Positions 23,605 to 36,544 of a DNA stretch of 64,000 nt are shown here, in pieces; within the stretch, counting starts at the first letter, position 1, and every line of letters begins with the position of its first letter. The translations under genes and the position numbers were made by a program. The notes under the pieces are model-generated. The model ran no database searches. It worked only from the letters and a program-made list of their open reading frames with translations, and had not been told where the DNA came from. This stretch comes from Tretioscincus oriximinensis (lineage: Eukaryota; Chordata; Lepidosauria; Squamata; Gymnophthalmidae), in contig JAJVDF010000018.1 in assembly GCA_022410635.1 (NCBI GenBank), positions 2,806,015 through 2,870,014 of the forward strand. The letters run 5' to 3'.

Positions 23605-23785
23605 TGTTTGAAATAGGTGGGTGACTTTAGGCTAGTCACAGTTCTTCAGAACTCTCTCAGTCCCTTACTTCACAAGGTATCTGTTGTGAAGAGAAGAACA
23701 GAAAGTTATGTAAACCACTTTGATTCCCTTCAGCTTGAGAAAAGCAGGATATAAAAACGAACTCTTCTAATTCTAATTGCTAAAT
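23605..23785 (+). mobile_element. Sauria-type SINE, 5'-truncated
   Basis: GGTGGGTGACTTTAGGCTAG, AGAACTCTCTCAGTCCC, AAACCACTTTGATTCCCTTC and a TTCTAATTCTAATT tail. The tRNA head is missing. Confidence 0.72.
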
Positions 23786-23885
23786 GAAATCCTGCAAGAG
23801 AGGGAGGGAGGATGAGGAGCAGGATAGAATGAAAGGATGAATAAATGAATTATTAAAATTCAGTGGCATGATCAAGCCTGAAGGT

Positions 23886-24062
23886 CTTGTCCACACGGAG
23901 CTTTATCCTGAGCTATACTTCAGAATAGGAGCCTGCCATCCACATGCTAGTGTAGACTGTGGCAGGCCTCAAATGGGGCCTGCCATAGTCTATAATGGAA
24001 TGTGATGGCCAAGCTCTGTCCTGAGATGCTACTTAGAATAAGCCTCCGTGACCGTGTATACA
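23886..24062. mobile_element. palindromic MITE, GCAGGCCCC-centre family
   Basis: Full-length hairpin copy with centre GGCAGGCCTCAAATGGGGCC and arms containing GGAGCTTTATCCTGAG and AGAATAAGCCTCCGTG. Confidence 0.7.
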
Positions 24063-24525
24063 GCTTCCTTTAAGCATCTTTGCAGTAAGTAGCTTCTACT
24101 GTTCTCTCTGGAATTTTGCCCCAAAGAGTAAATTCACAATATAGTGATAATTCAATACTTCTGAATCCAGGATGTCATTTTGAGGATAAAGCATACCACT
24201 GCCTTTATAAGAGCCAAGAGAACAATATCCATCCTTAATAATTCCAAAGCTGCTTTCAAAGGAACTCCAGATCCAAGCTGCTGCATTGTCATTTCTTTTT
24301 CACCCTACAGATTTATCCTGCATGCAAATACATCACTGCTAATGTGTTTTAGCAGTTTTTTTAACACACATAGGGCAGATTAATGTCCTCCATTTTAGAG
24401 AGATTTTACTAAAATTTGCTATGAATTGGAACTGCTTCCACGCAGACAACATGGAATAGTGAGCTCCCTAAAACAGATTAGTAAGCTTGTGCAAATAAGT
24501 CCTGAGGCAGGATGCTGCCTCTTCT

Positions 24526-24780
24526 TATTTATTTATTTATTTATTTGTACTTATACCCCGCCTTATACCCGAAGGTCTCAGGGCGGCCAACCATAGGGTG
24601 GTGCACATAGCTTTTGTTGCTTTCTCCACAACAGACACCCTGTGGAGTAGGTGGGGCTGAGAGAGTTCTAAAGAACTGTGACTGGCTCAAGGTCACCCAT
24701 TTGGCTTTCATGGAGGAGTGGGGAATCGAACTGGGAGGCTACCAGATGCGAGTCCAACACTCTAACCACTACACCAAACT
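24526..24780 (-). mobile_element. Sauria-type SINE, full length
   Basis: Reverse-strand copy with the TAAATAAATAAA tail at the low end and the tRNA-like head (GTGTAGTGGTTAGAGTGTTG) at the high end. Between them lie GGTGACCTTGAGCCAGTCAC and GTTGTGGAGAAAGCAAC. It is close in sequence to the copy at 15740. Confidence 0.85.
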
Positions 24781-24866
24781 ACATGCTTATGGCTTTGTTT
24801 TATACTATCCTATATTAATTCCCTGTTTTTTAAAGGCTATAACTGTGACTCTTTATGAAATGTCAC

Positions 24867-25268
24867 TGTTGTTGTTGCGTGATTCTTTGTGATCCCATGG
24901 ACCATAACACATCTTCGGTCCTCCCAGAGTGCTTCAGTCCTCCACATCCTCCCTGACAACTATTCATTTCATTCTTGATGTCCCTTTCCCTTTATCTTCA
25001 ATCTTTCCTAGTTTCCAGATCCTTTCCAGTCCTTCCTCATTTGTCATCTGACCTTCAACTTCAGTATTTGACATTCCAAAGAATAGGCAAGGCTGAGATC
25101 CTTCAGTAGTTCTCTTTGGTCCAAGGACTCTCAAAAGTTCTCTCCAGCACCACACTTCAAAACAATCATTTCTTTTTAGCACTTACCCTTCCCTGTAGTC
25201 CAATTTTCATAGCCACACATAACTACTGAGGAAAAAATAGCTTTAAGTAGTCACGCTTTGTTTTGGAC
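24867..25268 (-). mobile_element. BovB-type RTE LINE, 3' portion
   Basis: The 3' end with GTTGTTGTTG and complement ATGGGATCACAAAGAATCAC, then on the minus strand the BovB protein end (CWRELLRVLGPKRTTEGSQ-like, diverged from the CWRRLLRVPW motif). It continues at 26233 after a 964-bp insertion. It is broken by stops. Confidence 0.78.
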
Positions 25269-26232
25269 TTGATGAGGTCTCAGCCTCGGAAGCAGAATCA
25301 CTGTCAGAGATTGACCAATGTGGAACATCTGGCCAACAATCTGAGAGTGATGCTGAGAGGACAAGGAAAACTTAGACAGACATTAAGTGCTGTTACAGCA
25401 TGGGCAAAATAAGGCTCTACTCCAGTGCTCTCAATGACTAATTAACCGAGGAGGAGGCAAGCCCATCAGCTACTGAAGTTGCTGAATCGCACTTCCCTTT
25501 TCTGATTGGCATTGTCCCATTTTTTCCTTGCCTAGTTGTGAATGATTTCATGTATTCTTTGATCTTGGACAGTATTCTTGACTCTGCTATCGCCCTTATA
25601 TAACTTCTGATATTCTGTTATGTGTTGACTCGGCTTGAACATTGATTATTCTCTCGTCTATCTGTTATCAGTTTTCTATTGTATTGTGCTTTCCCCTCAA
25701 ACCTGTGCTGGCAGTGTCTTTTCTGTCTCTGATTGAAGTGTACAAAATCATGCATGGGATAGACAGGGTGAACAGAGAAAAAATGTTTTCTCTCTCCCGC
25801 AACACTAGGACCAGGGGGCACTCCTTAAAACTGTTGGGTAGAAAAGTGAGAACAGACAAAGGAAAGTATTTTTTCACCCAGAGGGTCATCGGCCTGTGGA
25901 ATTTACTTCCTAAAGAGGTAGTGGTAGCTAACAGCTTGGAAGGGTATAAATGGATACTAGGATGGCTGTCTAGATTCTGCCTCCGGGATGGAGCAACAGG
26001 CAGGACTCCTGAAATACCATTTGCAGGGAGTCATGAACAGGAGCATATTTTGCTTTCCTCTGTTTGGACTGCCCAGGTGCATCTGATGGGCCTCTGTGTG
26101 TCACAGAATGCTGGACTTGATGGGCTGTGGCCTGATCCAGTATGGCTCTTCTTATGTTCTTTTCTTTGCAGCAAACTTTTACAAATTTGTGTTACTTTGT
26201 AATAGTTTCCTGGGCTTGACACCAGATGAGAC
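25269..26232. mobile_element. LTR-like insertion within BovB (itself interrupted)
   Basis: The insert is flanked by TGGAC at 25264-25268 and 26233-26237, a 5-bp target duplication at the break in the BovB sequence. Without the LINE at 25725-26165 it is about 520 bp, non-coding, with a CCAAT-like box (complement at 25504) and a CTTATATAAC TATA-like box at about 25596. This suggests a solo LTR of a retroelement. The ends do not show a clean TG...CA, so the class is uncertain. Confidence 0.5.
25725..26157 (+). mobile_element. CR1/L2-type LINE 3' end with 8-bp repeat at both ends
   Basis: Encodes the C-terminal LINE segment LIEVYKIMHGIDRVNREKM, then TRGHSLKL and FFTQRVIGLWNLLP, the usual end of CR1/L2 reverse-transcriptase proteins. 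It is followed by the tail GGGCTGTGGCCTGATCCAG and CTTCTTATGTTC. TCTTTTCT flanks it at 25717-25724 and 26158-26165. This is the best preserved copy of the family here; the others are at 33110, 51565 (plus) and 3815, 36545 (minus). Confidence 0.75.
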
Positions 26233-26765
26233 TGGACAAAAGTGATGTCTCTGTTTTCTTAGTATTCTGTTTAGGCTTATCATAGCTTTCCTCCCAAACA
26301 GCAAGCAACTTTTAATTTCACATCTGCAGTGATCCTTGAATCTAAGAAATAAAATCTGACACTTCTTCCATTTCTTCTCCTATTGAAGTGATATTACAGA
26401 CTACCATGTTCTTAGTTTTTTAATGTTGAGTTGTAAGCCAGCTTTTACATTCTGCTCCTTCACACTCATCAAGAGACTTCTTAGTTCTTCAATTTCTGTC
26501 ATAATAATGGTATCTGAATATCTGAAGTTATTGATATTTCTCTTGATAATTTTAATTGCATCTTTTGACTCAGCTACTGTGGCATTTCACATGATATATT
26601 CTGCACGTATGTTAAATAAGAATGGTGACAGTATACAATCTTGTACTCCTTTCCCAGTCTTAAACCAATAAGTTGCTCCATGTTGAGCTCTAGCTGTTGC
26701 TCAGTATCATTACGTGTTTCCATTTATAATGCACATTGTCACACTGAATGCATTTTGTAGAGAAA
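26233..26765 (-). mobile_element. BovB-type RTE LINE, reverse-transcriptase portion
   Basis: The minus strand reads, with stops, the BovB polymerase segment: a GKGVQ-CILSPFLFNLYAEYI-like stretch and NINNFRYSDTIIMTE, where intact copies have YADD; then LNIKKTKNM. The catalytic pair is mutated to SDT, so it is dead. BovB is a LINE shared by squamates and ruminants through horizontal transfer. Confidence 0.82.
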
Positions 26766-29700
26766 ATTGAATAACAGTTGTACCAGGGACACCAGCATTT
26801 TTTCATATGTTTTCAACCAGTAGCTCCCCCAGCCAATTTGCCAGGGATGAACTGAGATGTGATTATTATCATTGTACTTTAATTTCATAGTAAATTACAT
26901 TTTGTTCTTAAAACTGAATATTGCCCTGAATGGGAAGAAAGTTTAGAAAGCCTTTTAAAATGAAAAACAAAAATATTTGCTTTCTTATTTGGGACAGAGT
27001 TTTCTACAGCCGGAAAAGAGATTATTTAAAAAAAATATTCATTCCAGACTTCAACCACAGGCTTTTCAGTAGGAGATGGAATGGAACAAAGTCAGAGTTT
27101 GCTGGGGTGGAACAAGAGAGAAACTTGTGGGACTCAAGTAAATATGCTGCCGTTCTGCCAAATGCAAACTATGCCTGGAATGTGACAAAGCACTTTGCTG
27201 GCAACTGCTTTAAAATTTACAGCAAAGAGTACACATTTTTTTCTAGAAAATCCATATGACTTTGCGTGTCCATCATTGGTGTTTAGCTGTTACAACAGCT
27301 ATATGCTCAGAGCATTTCCTTTAGCTACCTCCAGATAGTGAAAGGAAAATGCAGGATCTTAATTAGATCTCACAATTGCCTCTCACTGTCCCTATCAAAT
27401 GGCAGGCAGAATCACAGGCAAGCTTGGGTCCCTTATCTTGTTTCATTCTTGTTCCCATGATGCATCTGTGGTTGAAAATACCTACAATTGTACAAATGCC
27501 TAACCTCACACTTCTTCAGTGATGATATTCATCCAATACTGGTCATATTCTTATGCAACATTTCCATTAAGAAGAATTCCAGGAGCAAGTGTCAGATAAG
27601 ATTAGAAAACCCAAATTTGATATTTCTTTTTCCACAATAGTGATATTTGACTCCATATTCTGGAACAAAAGTTCTAGATCAATCCCTGGATTTACATCCT
27701 GTCATGATGCAGACGGCAACACTAGCATAGAATGCATTTCTTGGTGTTGTGAAATTGCCTTACTCTCACTGGACTACTAATATTTCATGCTGAATATTTT
27801 GGAAATTGTAATGCAAAAACATTTAAAGTACTGCAAGTTGAGCAGCCCTGGTATAGAGAAGTGCATCAGCAGTTTCATAATGGCAGCAGAATATTGACAA
27901 ATAACATAATTAGAATTTTTTTGCATTCCTTTCAGGAAATGGCCCTCACTGGTGTGAGGGAAAGTTTCCTATCTTTTGCAAACCTGTGTACAGAAATACT
28001 TCAGCACTTTCACTCTGATTTTTCCAGAACATCCGGGAAATTAGGGTGTGTTCTGGGCAGGAATCTGGGAATTTGAGTTGTTTCTGCATTCCTTGGGGAG
28101 CCATGATATTTAAAAAACAGATCTGATAACCTCTGTTTTTAATGTGGATTTCACATTGCTTCTCGTGGGTGCTATTTGTGAAGATGTGATGGGGCCAGCC
28201 AACATTATACTGTATGTGTCCATACATCTGCACCTGGCAGCCCAGAGGTGAGGAAGGCAAACGTATGCCTGCCTGTGGAATGTTTTTGTACCCCTGGTAA
28301 GGCTGAAGCTATGGTAGGGTGTACACAGATGCCGGTGCTGTGGTCACTGCCATTTCAATGGGCATGGTGGTGCTCCTACCTGACATGGTCCTGCTCAAGG
28401 GAGGCACCATTTCTGTGAGGCAGATGGTGCCTTTCCAGGTTGTCACTGTTGCTATCATCACTGTCCTCCATGCTGGACTGGTAAAGAGCTGGGCTCAGGA
28501 GGAAGGAAGACAGGGAGGACGGTGGGGGAGTGATGGTAAGGAGCTGGGGGCATTGAAGAGCTTGTGATTTTGCAGGGGTGTTGTGTAGGGAAACAACAAA
28601 GCTTTCACGTTTCCTCAGAAATGTTTCCAGGTGCAGGAATGACTGTGGACTGCTCAAATGCATTCTACACAAGGTATGTTTATGATTTTTTTAAGTATGA
28701 TTTTGAGGCGATATAGGAATAGTGAAATTATTAGCAATGCAAAATGCTCTATTCCTATTAATTTCTTGGATTATTCCTGAATTAAAGTCCAAAAGGTATT
28801 CATACATGAAAAAATGAGAAAAATATGTGTGTCATAAATTATACAGCCCAGTTTTTAAACCCTGCTGTAAGTGAGCCAAAATAATAAAAAGGAGAATGTT
28901 TTCCTCTTGTTTATCTTATATTTTGTTACTGTTCAGAAACCTCTTGAGGCAGGGACCTCTCCAACTCATAAACCAAATGTTGATTTCTTTCTTTTTTCCT
29001 CAACAGCAAAATAAAGATTTCCAACCATCAACAAATGGAACTTAGCCTTGAAATTGTACACTGTATCTGGAACTCTTACCTTAAATGGTCATCCTCATTG
29101 TCTTAGATATCTAAAGTTACCCAGCTGACTTCATTCAGGAGTGCAAAATCAAACAGAAGAGTTTCAGATAAGAGCCTGATCACAAAAACTTTATAGTATG
29201 ATGTGCAGAAATAGCACCACAAAATGCAGCACCCTGGATGCAGTTTCCTGTGCTCTGGGAGCTGAAGGGAAGGGGCAAGGAGGTTGCAATCTCCATTAGG
29301 TTATTCAATAAGTTTTTGACAGGCACCCACATTGGCCAGTCTCAATGACTCTTATTTGTGAAGAAGTGATTCTCAGTTTAATACCTTGTGTTCCAGTGTG
29401 GGCCTTTTGTGCAGTAAAAAGAACCTTCTTTATGTGGGGGCTGCTCCACAGAGAATAAAGATGCCCTGTGTGTGCAAGTGAAGAATTTTGATGACATGTC
29501 GTCCCGCCGTCCCCCACCCCCGTGGTGATGGAATCATTAAGGTGTTTCCTTAGGCAGAAAAGAAGCCAATACAAGAAAGCCCTTTCATCCTTCTCAGTGC
29601 AAGCTCCGATGGAGCTCAGGCCTTGTGACATCAGGTCCCAGGAACAAACCAATGCAATTTTCTTGGCAAACATAAGGAAGTGCTTCACCAGAGCTTTGTT

Positions 29701-30614
29701 TCAGGGACTTGCAGGGTAATTGGGTATATCCAAAATACATTTTCTGCTACTAAATTGTGTTCATTCTATTCATCTGTTGACCAGGGTCTCCCTTTTGACA
29801 TTCAGTATAAAAATGTGTCTACCAATGGAGATTGGCTTTCTTGTCTGGTGTCTGGGTTGTTATTTTTAACATGGGTCTATGCAGAGAAGACAGACATACT
29901 CTTTTAAGAAAGTGTCTGTGTATACTAAGGCACATCTCCCTCATTCCTGGAAGCAGGGCCAGATTCCTCAGCGATCTGAAGGATGACAGACATGGCTTGA
30001 AATACATGTCTAGTTACTATAAGTGGGTTCACAAGAAAAAAAACACAGCAACAGCTTTCTATTTTCTGCAGGTCTTTCTGCACCGAGTGACTCAGAAGTA
30101 TGTTTACCACTCCTTCTTGTAGGGACGTGCACCACAATGACACATAACTTGCTGATGGGGAACTGAAAACCCCAGAAAGAAAAGAGTGGATGAGTATAAC
30201 AGGAAAATATTTTTTGGCAGGGCAACTGACCCAGTTTTCCTCCTTTGAGCCTTCATCTACACAATAGCAAAGGTGAGGCTGGTAATGAATTACAAAGATG
30301 GTGTAATTGGAAAAGATTCAATGCACAACATATCTGCAGTTGATACTAACCAGGGCTGTTTTAGGTGGCATTATCAGGTTTCATAGGAGCTATTTTAAAG
30401 AAAGAAAGTGCCCTTTATAACATCTCTAAGCACTGGGAATGCAAAATACTTCTTCCATACCCCTTTAGGTTAACCATGGTCTTCCTGAGATTCCTAAACA
30501 AAAATTCCCAGCATCCCCTGCACAGTAGGTAGGGGACCACAGTTTGAGAACCAAAGATTCAATGGAGGATGTAGTTCACTCTTTTCTGGAGCTATAACTT
30601 GCAAAGTCTGATTG
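26766..30614. other. no gene seen
   Basis: About 3.8 kb without a recognised repeat or exon. Frames at 29305-29688 (minus) and 28376-28672 (minus) lack known motifs. Part of this may be old, unrecognisable repeat. Confidence 0.45.
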
Positions 30615-30960
30615 GTTGATTGATATTCTACTTTCTATCCAAATATCCCAGGGGATTAAAAAGAAATAATAAAACAGTTATAATAGGACATTTAAAATTA
30701 ATAACAGTGCCTGCTAGGAGGGGGAATAATTAGCTCAGTCAAAGATGTGGGTGAACAGGTGTGTCTTCACCAGCAACTTATACAGTGTAGCTGGCTGGTG
30801 CACCTCAAGAGGGGAGACCATTCCATAACCTGGGAGTTATCACAGAGAAAGCTTTCCNACATGTCCACACCACTTTGATGAGTGAAGGTGGTAGGACCAT
30901 CAAGAGGGCCTCATCGGAAGGTCTTAGGGTGTGAGAAGATATGTATAGGGGGAGTTGTTC
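30615..30960 (+). repeat. unclassified interspersed repeat (pair with 50875-51180)
   Basis: A LINE/SINE-like block with TTCTACTTTCTATCCAAATA, AAAACAGTTATAAT, GTGAACAGGTGTGTCTTCAC, GAGACCATTCCATAACC and AGGGCCTCATCGGAAGGTCT. The copy at 50875-51180 shares the layout. I do not recognise the class. Confidence 0.4.
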
Positions 30961-31039
30961 CTTCAAATATTTGGAACCAAAGACATATGTCTTTGTTGGA
31001 TGTACAATCTGGGGAACATTTTCTTTCTTGCAGCCCTTT

Positions 31040-31145
31040 AGATTCTTTTTGCACTGAGCTTTATTCCAAGATATATGGCAGGCCCCACCTGCACTAGCAT
31101 GCAGATATTAAGCCCCTATATATATCTTGGAATAGGAAACAGTAC
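31040..31145. mobile_element. palindromic MITE, same family, short copy
   Basis: GCACTGAGCTTTATTCCAAG and its partner CTTGGAATAGG surround GGCAGGCCCCACCTGCACTAG. The right terminus is degraded. Confidence 0.5.
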
Positions 31146-32029
31146 GAAAAATATTACTTCCCTTTAATAGCAGCTATGCACTTGTTCCAGAGAATGGAAA
31201 GAGTTTTAGGGAACATATCCCACCTATAGAGTTCAATTTATGGCTTAAAAAATAAAATGTTAATGATTAAGAGCTACGTGCAGCTACTAGCCAAAAGCTT
31301 ATTTGCCTTCCTCATATAATAACATTTCATCACACAATGGAAATTTCAATTTTAGAAAAGCTTTAAAGACCTAAGGGATTTTCCTTTCTCTGAGAACTAC
31401 TTTAATGGGTGCTTCTTAGTGGGTGGCAATGAACACATTTTTTAATTTCAAGGTCTGTTTTTTATTTCCTCATTTGTGTGATAGTTTTTGAGTTCATAAA
31501 TAAACAATGAAATAACCAGGATTATTAATGGAACCAGTTGTGCAGAGCGGTAAAATGAAAGGAATTTGCGAAGGGCAAAACAATCTCTGCTCATTGGACA
31601 ACTGGGCATTGAATGGAAACATACCAGCAAAAGTATATCTGTATAGTGATAGAAGATTCAATAAAAATGCCATTTTAATGTGTATCTACCCTTTGAAGAA
31701 AACAAAAAAATTAAGGATAATAAGAAATGGTATTGAAAATCAAACTGCCTTGTTATTGTCACCCTATACAAATCAAAGATACATCCGTTCTTTGGAGTAT
31801 TGTACTATGATATTGCAGCCACACCTTAAGAAGAATGTAGTCGAGCAGGAGGTGACTTGGTAGAATAGCCTTCTAGCAAAGAAATTAAAACTCTGGTCAC
31901 ATATCTACTCTTTAACTGTCTGATTCTGAAGAAGGAACTTAACTTGTTTTCTTTTTATGAACTAAACCAGGAAAAACAAACAGATTAAATTCATTCTTCA
32001 GAACTGGAGAAGATTTAAAAGTGGACGGA

Positions 32030-32268
32030 TAAGAAGAACCATGTTAGTCTTAGTAGAAAGTCCAGCAAAGGAGCTTGTCGCACTTGGAGATTAACAAGAG
32101 AAATGTACATGGCATGAGCTTTCGTAGACACGTTTACTGTGCATCTAAAGAAGTCGACGTGCCTATGAAAGCTCATGCCATCTGCCTTTCTTTTGTTAGT
32201 CTCTGAGTGCTACAATCTCCTTTGCTGTTACTAAGACTAACACAACTATTCCTCTGAAACTGAACCAA
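32030..32268. mobile_element. fold-back repeat (TTTCGTAGACACGT family), full copy
   Basis: The left half reads GTTAGTCTTAGTAGAAAGTCC then CATGAGCTTTCGTAGACACG. The right half is its degraded reverse complement (GTGCCTATGAAAGCTCATGC then TTACTAAGACTAACAC). Total about 240 bp. No coding frame. Confidence 0.7.
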
Positions 32269-33109
32269 ATAGACTGAGGTTGTAGTCATATGCGATAAAA
32301 CAAAAATATGCTTTAAAGAATCACAGTTGGAGAAGTTTGGAGAAGGCTTATTGGTGAGTTTGATCACATGCCCATCCACTCCTTCTAAGTGTAAAAGATT
32401 GAATTAAAGATGGGATGAGAACATGAGTGCCGTATGGACCATGCCAGAGGACCTTTGAGGTTCTCTGGAGTGGAATGCAGTAAAAGACTTCTCCATTTGT
32501 TTTATGAGTCTCTGACAAAAAACTGGGCTTACTTAGTGGTAGTGATGAATAAGTAAAATCAGAAGTTGCTCAACCAACCATCCAAATTCATGCAAATTAT
32601 CCTTTGAGCTGATATACCTAGACTGGAATTGGGATAATGGAGGAGAATGCAGCTGCACTCATTGACAATAACTGCTCTTTCACTAGCAGAATGGTTACAA
32701 ATGATTTAAAGGTGGACGACAATGATAAAAAGGGAGGAAAGCCCACCTTCCCTCTATAGGGAGAGGGGATATTGTTACATTTTTCTTTCTTTTCCAAAGT
32801 TCTAGAATCAGTGCTCATGTAATGAAGCTGAATCACAACAAGTATGCATAATTAAACTATGAAGTTTATTATCGTGGAATGTAGTGTTGGCCACCAGTAT
32901 AAATGGCTTCCAAAATGAATGGACAAATTCATGGTAAACTGTCAAAAACTGTTAGGTTTGATGGAGCTCTGATTAGTTATGGTAAAANTATGGTATACTA
33001 AGTAAATTGCATGGTACATTATGTGCTTATTTCTTCCTTCTGGCCCACCATATGTTTCTCATTTGTTACTGTAAGAACAGGCAGCTGAGTGAGATGGACC
33101 AATAGTCAG

Positions 33110-33500
33110 ATTAAGAAGGCCTTGAAACTGATAGGCAGAAGGGTGAGGATACACAAGGGAAGGTATTTTTCCACCCAGAGGGTCATTGGTTTATGGAATT
33201 TACTTCCAGAAGAGGTGGTGGTAGCTAGCAGACTGATAGCTTTCAAATAGGATTAGACAAGTTCATGGAATCTGAAGGTATAAATAGCTACTAGGATGGA
33301 TCTCATGGTGCTGCCTCCAGGATTGAGCAACAGCAGTATTCCTGAAATACCATTTGCAGGGAGTCAAGAACAGGTGATGGTTTTCCTTCTTCTGCTTGCG
33401 ATTGCCCAGGTACAATTNGTGGGCCACTGTGTGTGAGAGAATGCTAGACTAAAATGGTTCTGGCCTGATTCAGCAGAGTTCCTCTTATGTCCTTATGGCT
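33110..33500 (+). mobile_element. CR1/L2-type LINE 3' end
   Basis: TTTTTCCACCCAGAGGGTCA, TTACTTCCAGAAGAGGTGGT, ATAGCTACTAGGATGGAT, CTGAAATACCATTTGCAGGG and the tail TCTGGCCTGATTCAG, CTTATGTCCTTATG. It is followed by a pyrimidine-rich microsatellite. Confidence 0.7.
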
Positions 33501-33514
33501 TTGAATATGTTCTT

Positions 33515-33605
33515 ATATCCTTCCCTCCTTCCCTTCCTCCCTCCCTCCCTCTCTCCCTCTCTCCCTCCCTTTCCCCTTCCTTCCTTCCTTTCCTCCCCCT
33601 ACCTT
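33515..33605 (+). repeat. CCTT/CCCT-rich microsatellite
   Basis: About 90 bp made almost only of C and T with CCTCCCTCCCTCTCTCCCTC and CCTTCCTTCCTT runs, directly after the LINE tail at 33500. Confidence 0.85.
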
Positions 33606-36544
33606 CCTGCCTGTGCATTAAAAATGCATTGAATGAGTGATTGGGTTCCTTTCATCTTTTGACAATGTTTATTGACTACTTGTAGTTTGATCAACTCTGC
33701 AGACCTTTAGCAAGAGCAACTGAATCATCACGGCATTGATGTTCTAGACAAAAAACTTCACCCACTGAATCTTTGTCATAAGGTGGTGAATGGCATGAGA
33801 ATGCTTCAGGGCAAGGGAAAGATGGATCTGGCACCACCATATCTGACCTATTTTGTACAATTTTTGCATTCATCAACTTAATCAGGATTGTAATCACCTT
33901 TGGAAGTTGGGCATGTTATATAACAATAAGTCATAACTATGAGAGCTTTTTCCTTTTACACCAAATGTATTGCTTGCAACATATCCTGCTTTGTGAGTTC
34001 AGAGCAGAACTGATCTCCTCCCTTCCAGATAGTTTTTTTTTTGCCATCATATTACCTTCTTCCATTTCTGCTGCTCCTGCTTTGAACTGTTTCTCTAAGG
34101 AGCCAAGCATCTCACTGAGATGCTACTGATAGCAGCTTATAGTCTAAGAGATAAGAAATAGAGGAAGATGGGGATGCAAATCCTGATGAATGCAGTTGTG
34201 TAATATCTATGGTTCTAAATAGCTGCTGAAATGTCTTTTTATTTTTACTGAAGAGAGAGGGATATTTTATCACCTCTGGTACCAGCCTGCTCCGAGACCT
34301 TGGTGGCTCTTTGCCCAAAAGATGAGGGCAAAGTGCAACAAGGAGACCTAAAAGAACAGAGAAAAGTTCATAGTGATCTGGCTAACCTGGCAATTTAAGA
34401 TTTGCGCCAAGGAGGTGGCACAACTGGAAATCTTAGCTGTGTCCACTAGATTGACTAACAGTGCAATTAGTATGCAGCTACTACTGAGATTTTTCCTAGT
34501 GTCACAAAAGTAAAAGGGATCCTTCTGGAATATTGACTGTTAGGTTTAGTAATTATTCATAATTGGTGCATGGTATGAAACCTTCCTCTTTTGCCAATGA
34601 TCTGATTAACTTCATCATAGGCCTGCAACCCAATGTACACTTACCATATCATGGTTGTTCCCCTTCCCCTCACCCAATTTGTTCCATTACAGATAGATGC
34701 TGGAGTCATTATACTTCAGAAAGATGAAGATCATTTGGTTTAAGTGTATGTTTATATTTATGCCTTTGTCTAAGCTTTCGGAAAAACAGGTGACTTTCTT
34801 CATGGGCTTTTGGGGGAGGACCCACAGTTGCTGCTCAACTCACTCCTTTTCTATTTCAACTGACTTCACACTGGACTGAAGACAACATGGGGCTTGAGGG
34901 GATTTCTTCCCCCAAATTGGAGCAAATGCTGAGAAATGTAATTATCATTAGCTCATTCTAGTAAAGTGACTCCTCATCTTCAGAATGGCCCATGGTAAAT
35001 CTGGGCATGATTTGGGGTAAGAAAGAAACAGGTCAGGGGTGGAAAGCACCCCCTTGCCAATGACCAGTGGTGGGAGGTCCTAAGAAGGAAGCNCTGGTGA
35101 CATTTCTAGTCCTCTCTGTCTGCCCTAATTCTCCTATGGGGCAGCATTAGCTGCCCCTGCTTGTCAGTTTGGTTTGGAGAAGTATCTGGGGATGGGCTTT
35201 TTCTGGCTTCTGGTGAGCCCAGAGGGAGCCCCAAGCATTACCCACACCCAGTGGCAACAGAGATTTCAGCAATCTGCTTTCCTGCTGCTACTGGTGATAC
35301 TTAGACTCATTAGAAGTCGGAAGACCCCACTCTCAGCCACACAGGTTCTTACACAACTCTTAAGTTGTGTAAAACCAAAAGCTATATACACCCTCACCTA
35401 ATTATTAATTGTGCCACGGATATGGGATAAAAGTTTAAAAGTCTTTCTTTTACATTTGCTCTACCTTATGTATAACAAAAAAGATCCAATATAATTCCAG
35501 AGATTGTCTCAAAAATTATATCCTAATATCTGGCAGGTTTTGGAAACCTGTCTGGACTGGGCAGAGAGCAACTCAGTGAAGGATACCCAGAACCTCAGAA
35601 TCATAGGCAAGTTGGTATCTGTTTTGCCCTTCCTTTCTAAATGCATTGAAACTATCTCAAGAATGTAAGATAAAAAATAGACTTAGAGATAGCAAAAAAA
35701 AAAGGTTTTATGTTGTTTACACTATACAAAGTTCCCAAAGAAGGATGGGTTTGCAAGGTCACTCTCCCAAGGTGAATACTGAAGATGTTTAAGATAGTAC
35801 TCCCTGCCTCTGTCAAGCCTCTAGTGGATTCCTCACAAAGTTGACTTTGACTGTGTCCAGATGGTTACATATTCTGCTATATTAGGAAATTCCAAAGCAT
35901 GAATATTCCAAAATTGTGCTTTATTCTGGAATATCTAAGTTCCCAGGTCTTTCACTTGCTCCTACCAACTCTCTGGTTTATCGAAAGAAAAACATACCAA
36001 CTTGATGAAGGTCAGGCTGTGCTACTAGCTCATCTGATTATTCCAAGCAAGGCAGCAAATGTACTGATATTTTCTTTAAAATCACCAAATGTAACATTTA
36101 TGGGGAAGAAGAAGGGCTGTTTAATACACAAGTCATTGGGATTTACTTCTATATAAATGAGATTTGAATTGTGCTGCACAATGTTTAACTTGTATCCTGA
36201 AAAATATATGGCTGCAATAAATTTATTCATTTTATTCCGGTGTCTGCTCCAGTCAGTATGTAATTCAGAGTTGGTTTGAATTCATCTGCAATATCCCTGG
36301 CCAAGGTGGATCAGCCATTAAGATGGATCAGGCTAGGACAGCTTGCCACTGCTTGTCAATATTGGGAAAGTCAATGCTTGTTTCATTCCGGCTTCTGCTG
36401 CCAGCTCCAAACACTATGCTAGTTTGGAGTCAGTTCTGGAATCTCTGAAAGTGACAAATGGAAGCTTCTGAAGGGCAAGATGCCCTTCTCAGTAACCCAT
36501 AAAAGGAAATCATGTGTTCTGAGACAAGGTGAGCAGCATGAATG
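33606..36544. other. no gene seen
   Basis: Only a small piece of MITE-related sequence (TTTATTCTGGAATATC near 35920) is recognisable. No exon is supported. Confidence 0.45.

Noticed and set aside
25642..26202. 186-residue open frame, plus strand
   Set aside because: Its middle part is the C-terminal coding end of a CR1/L2-type LINE, and the rest reads through the LINE tail and the LTR-like insert; not a host gene.
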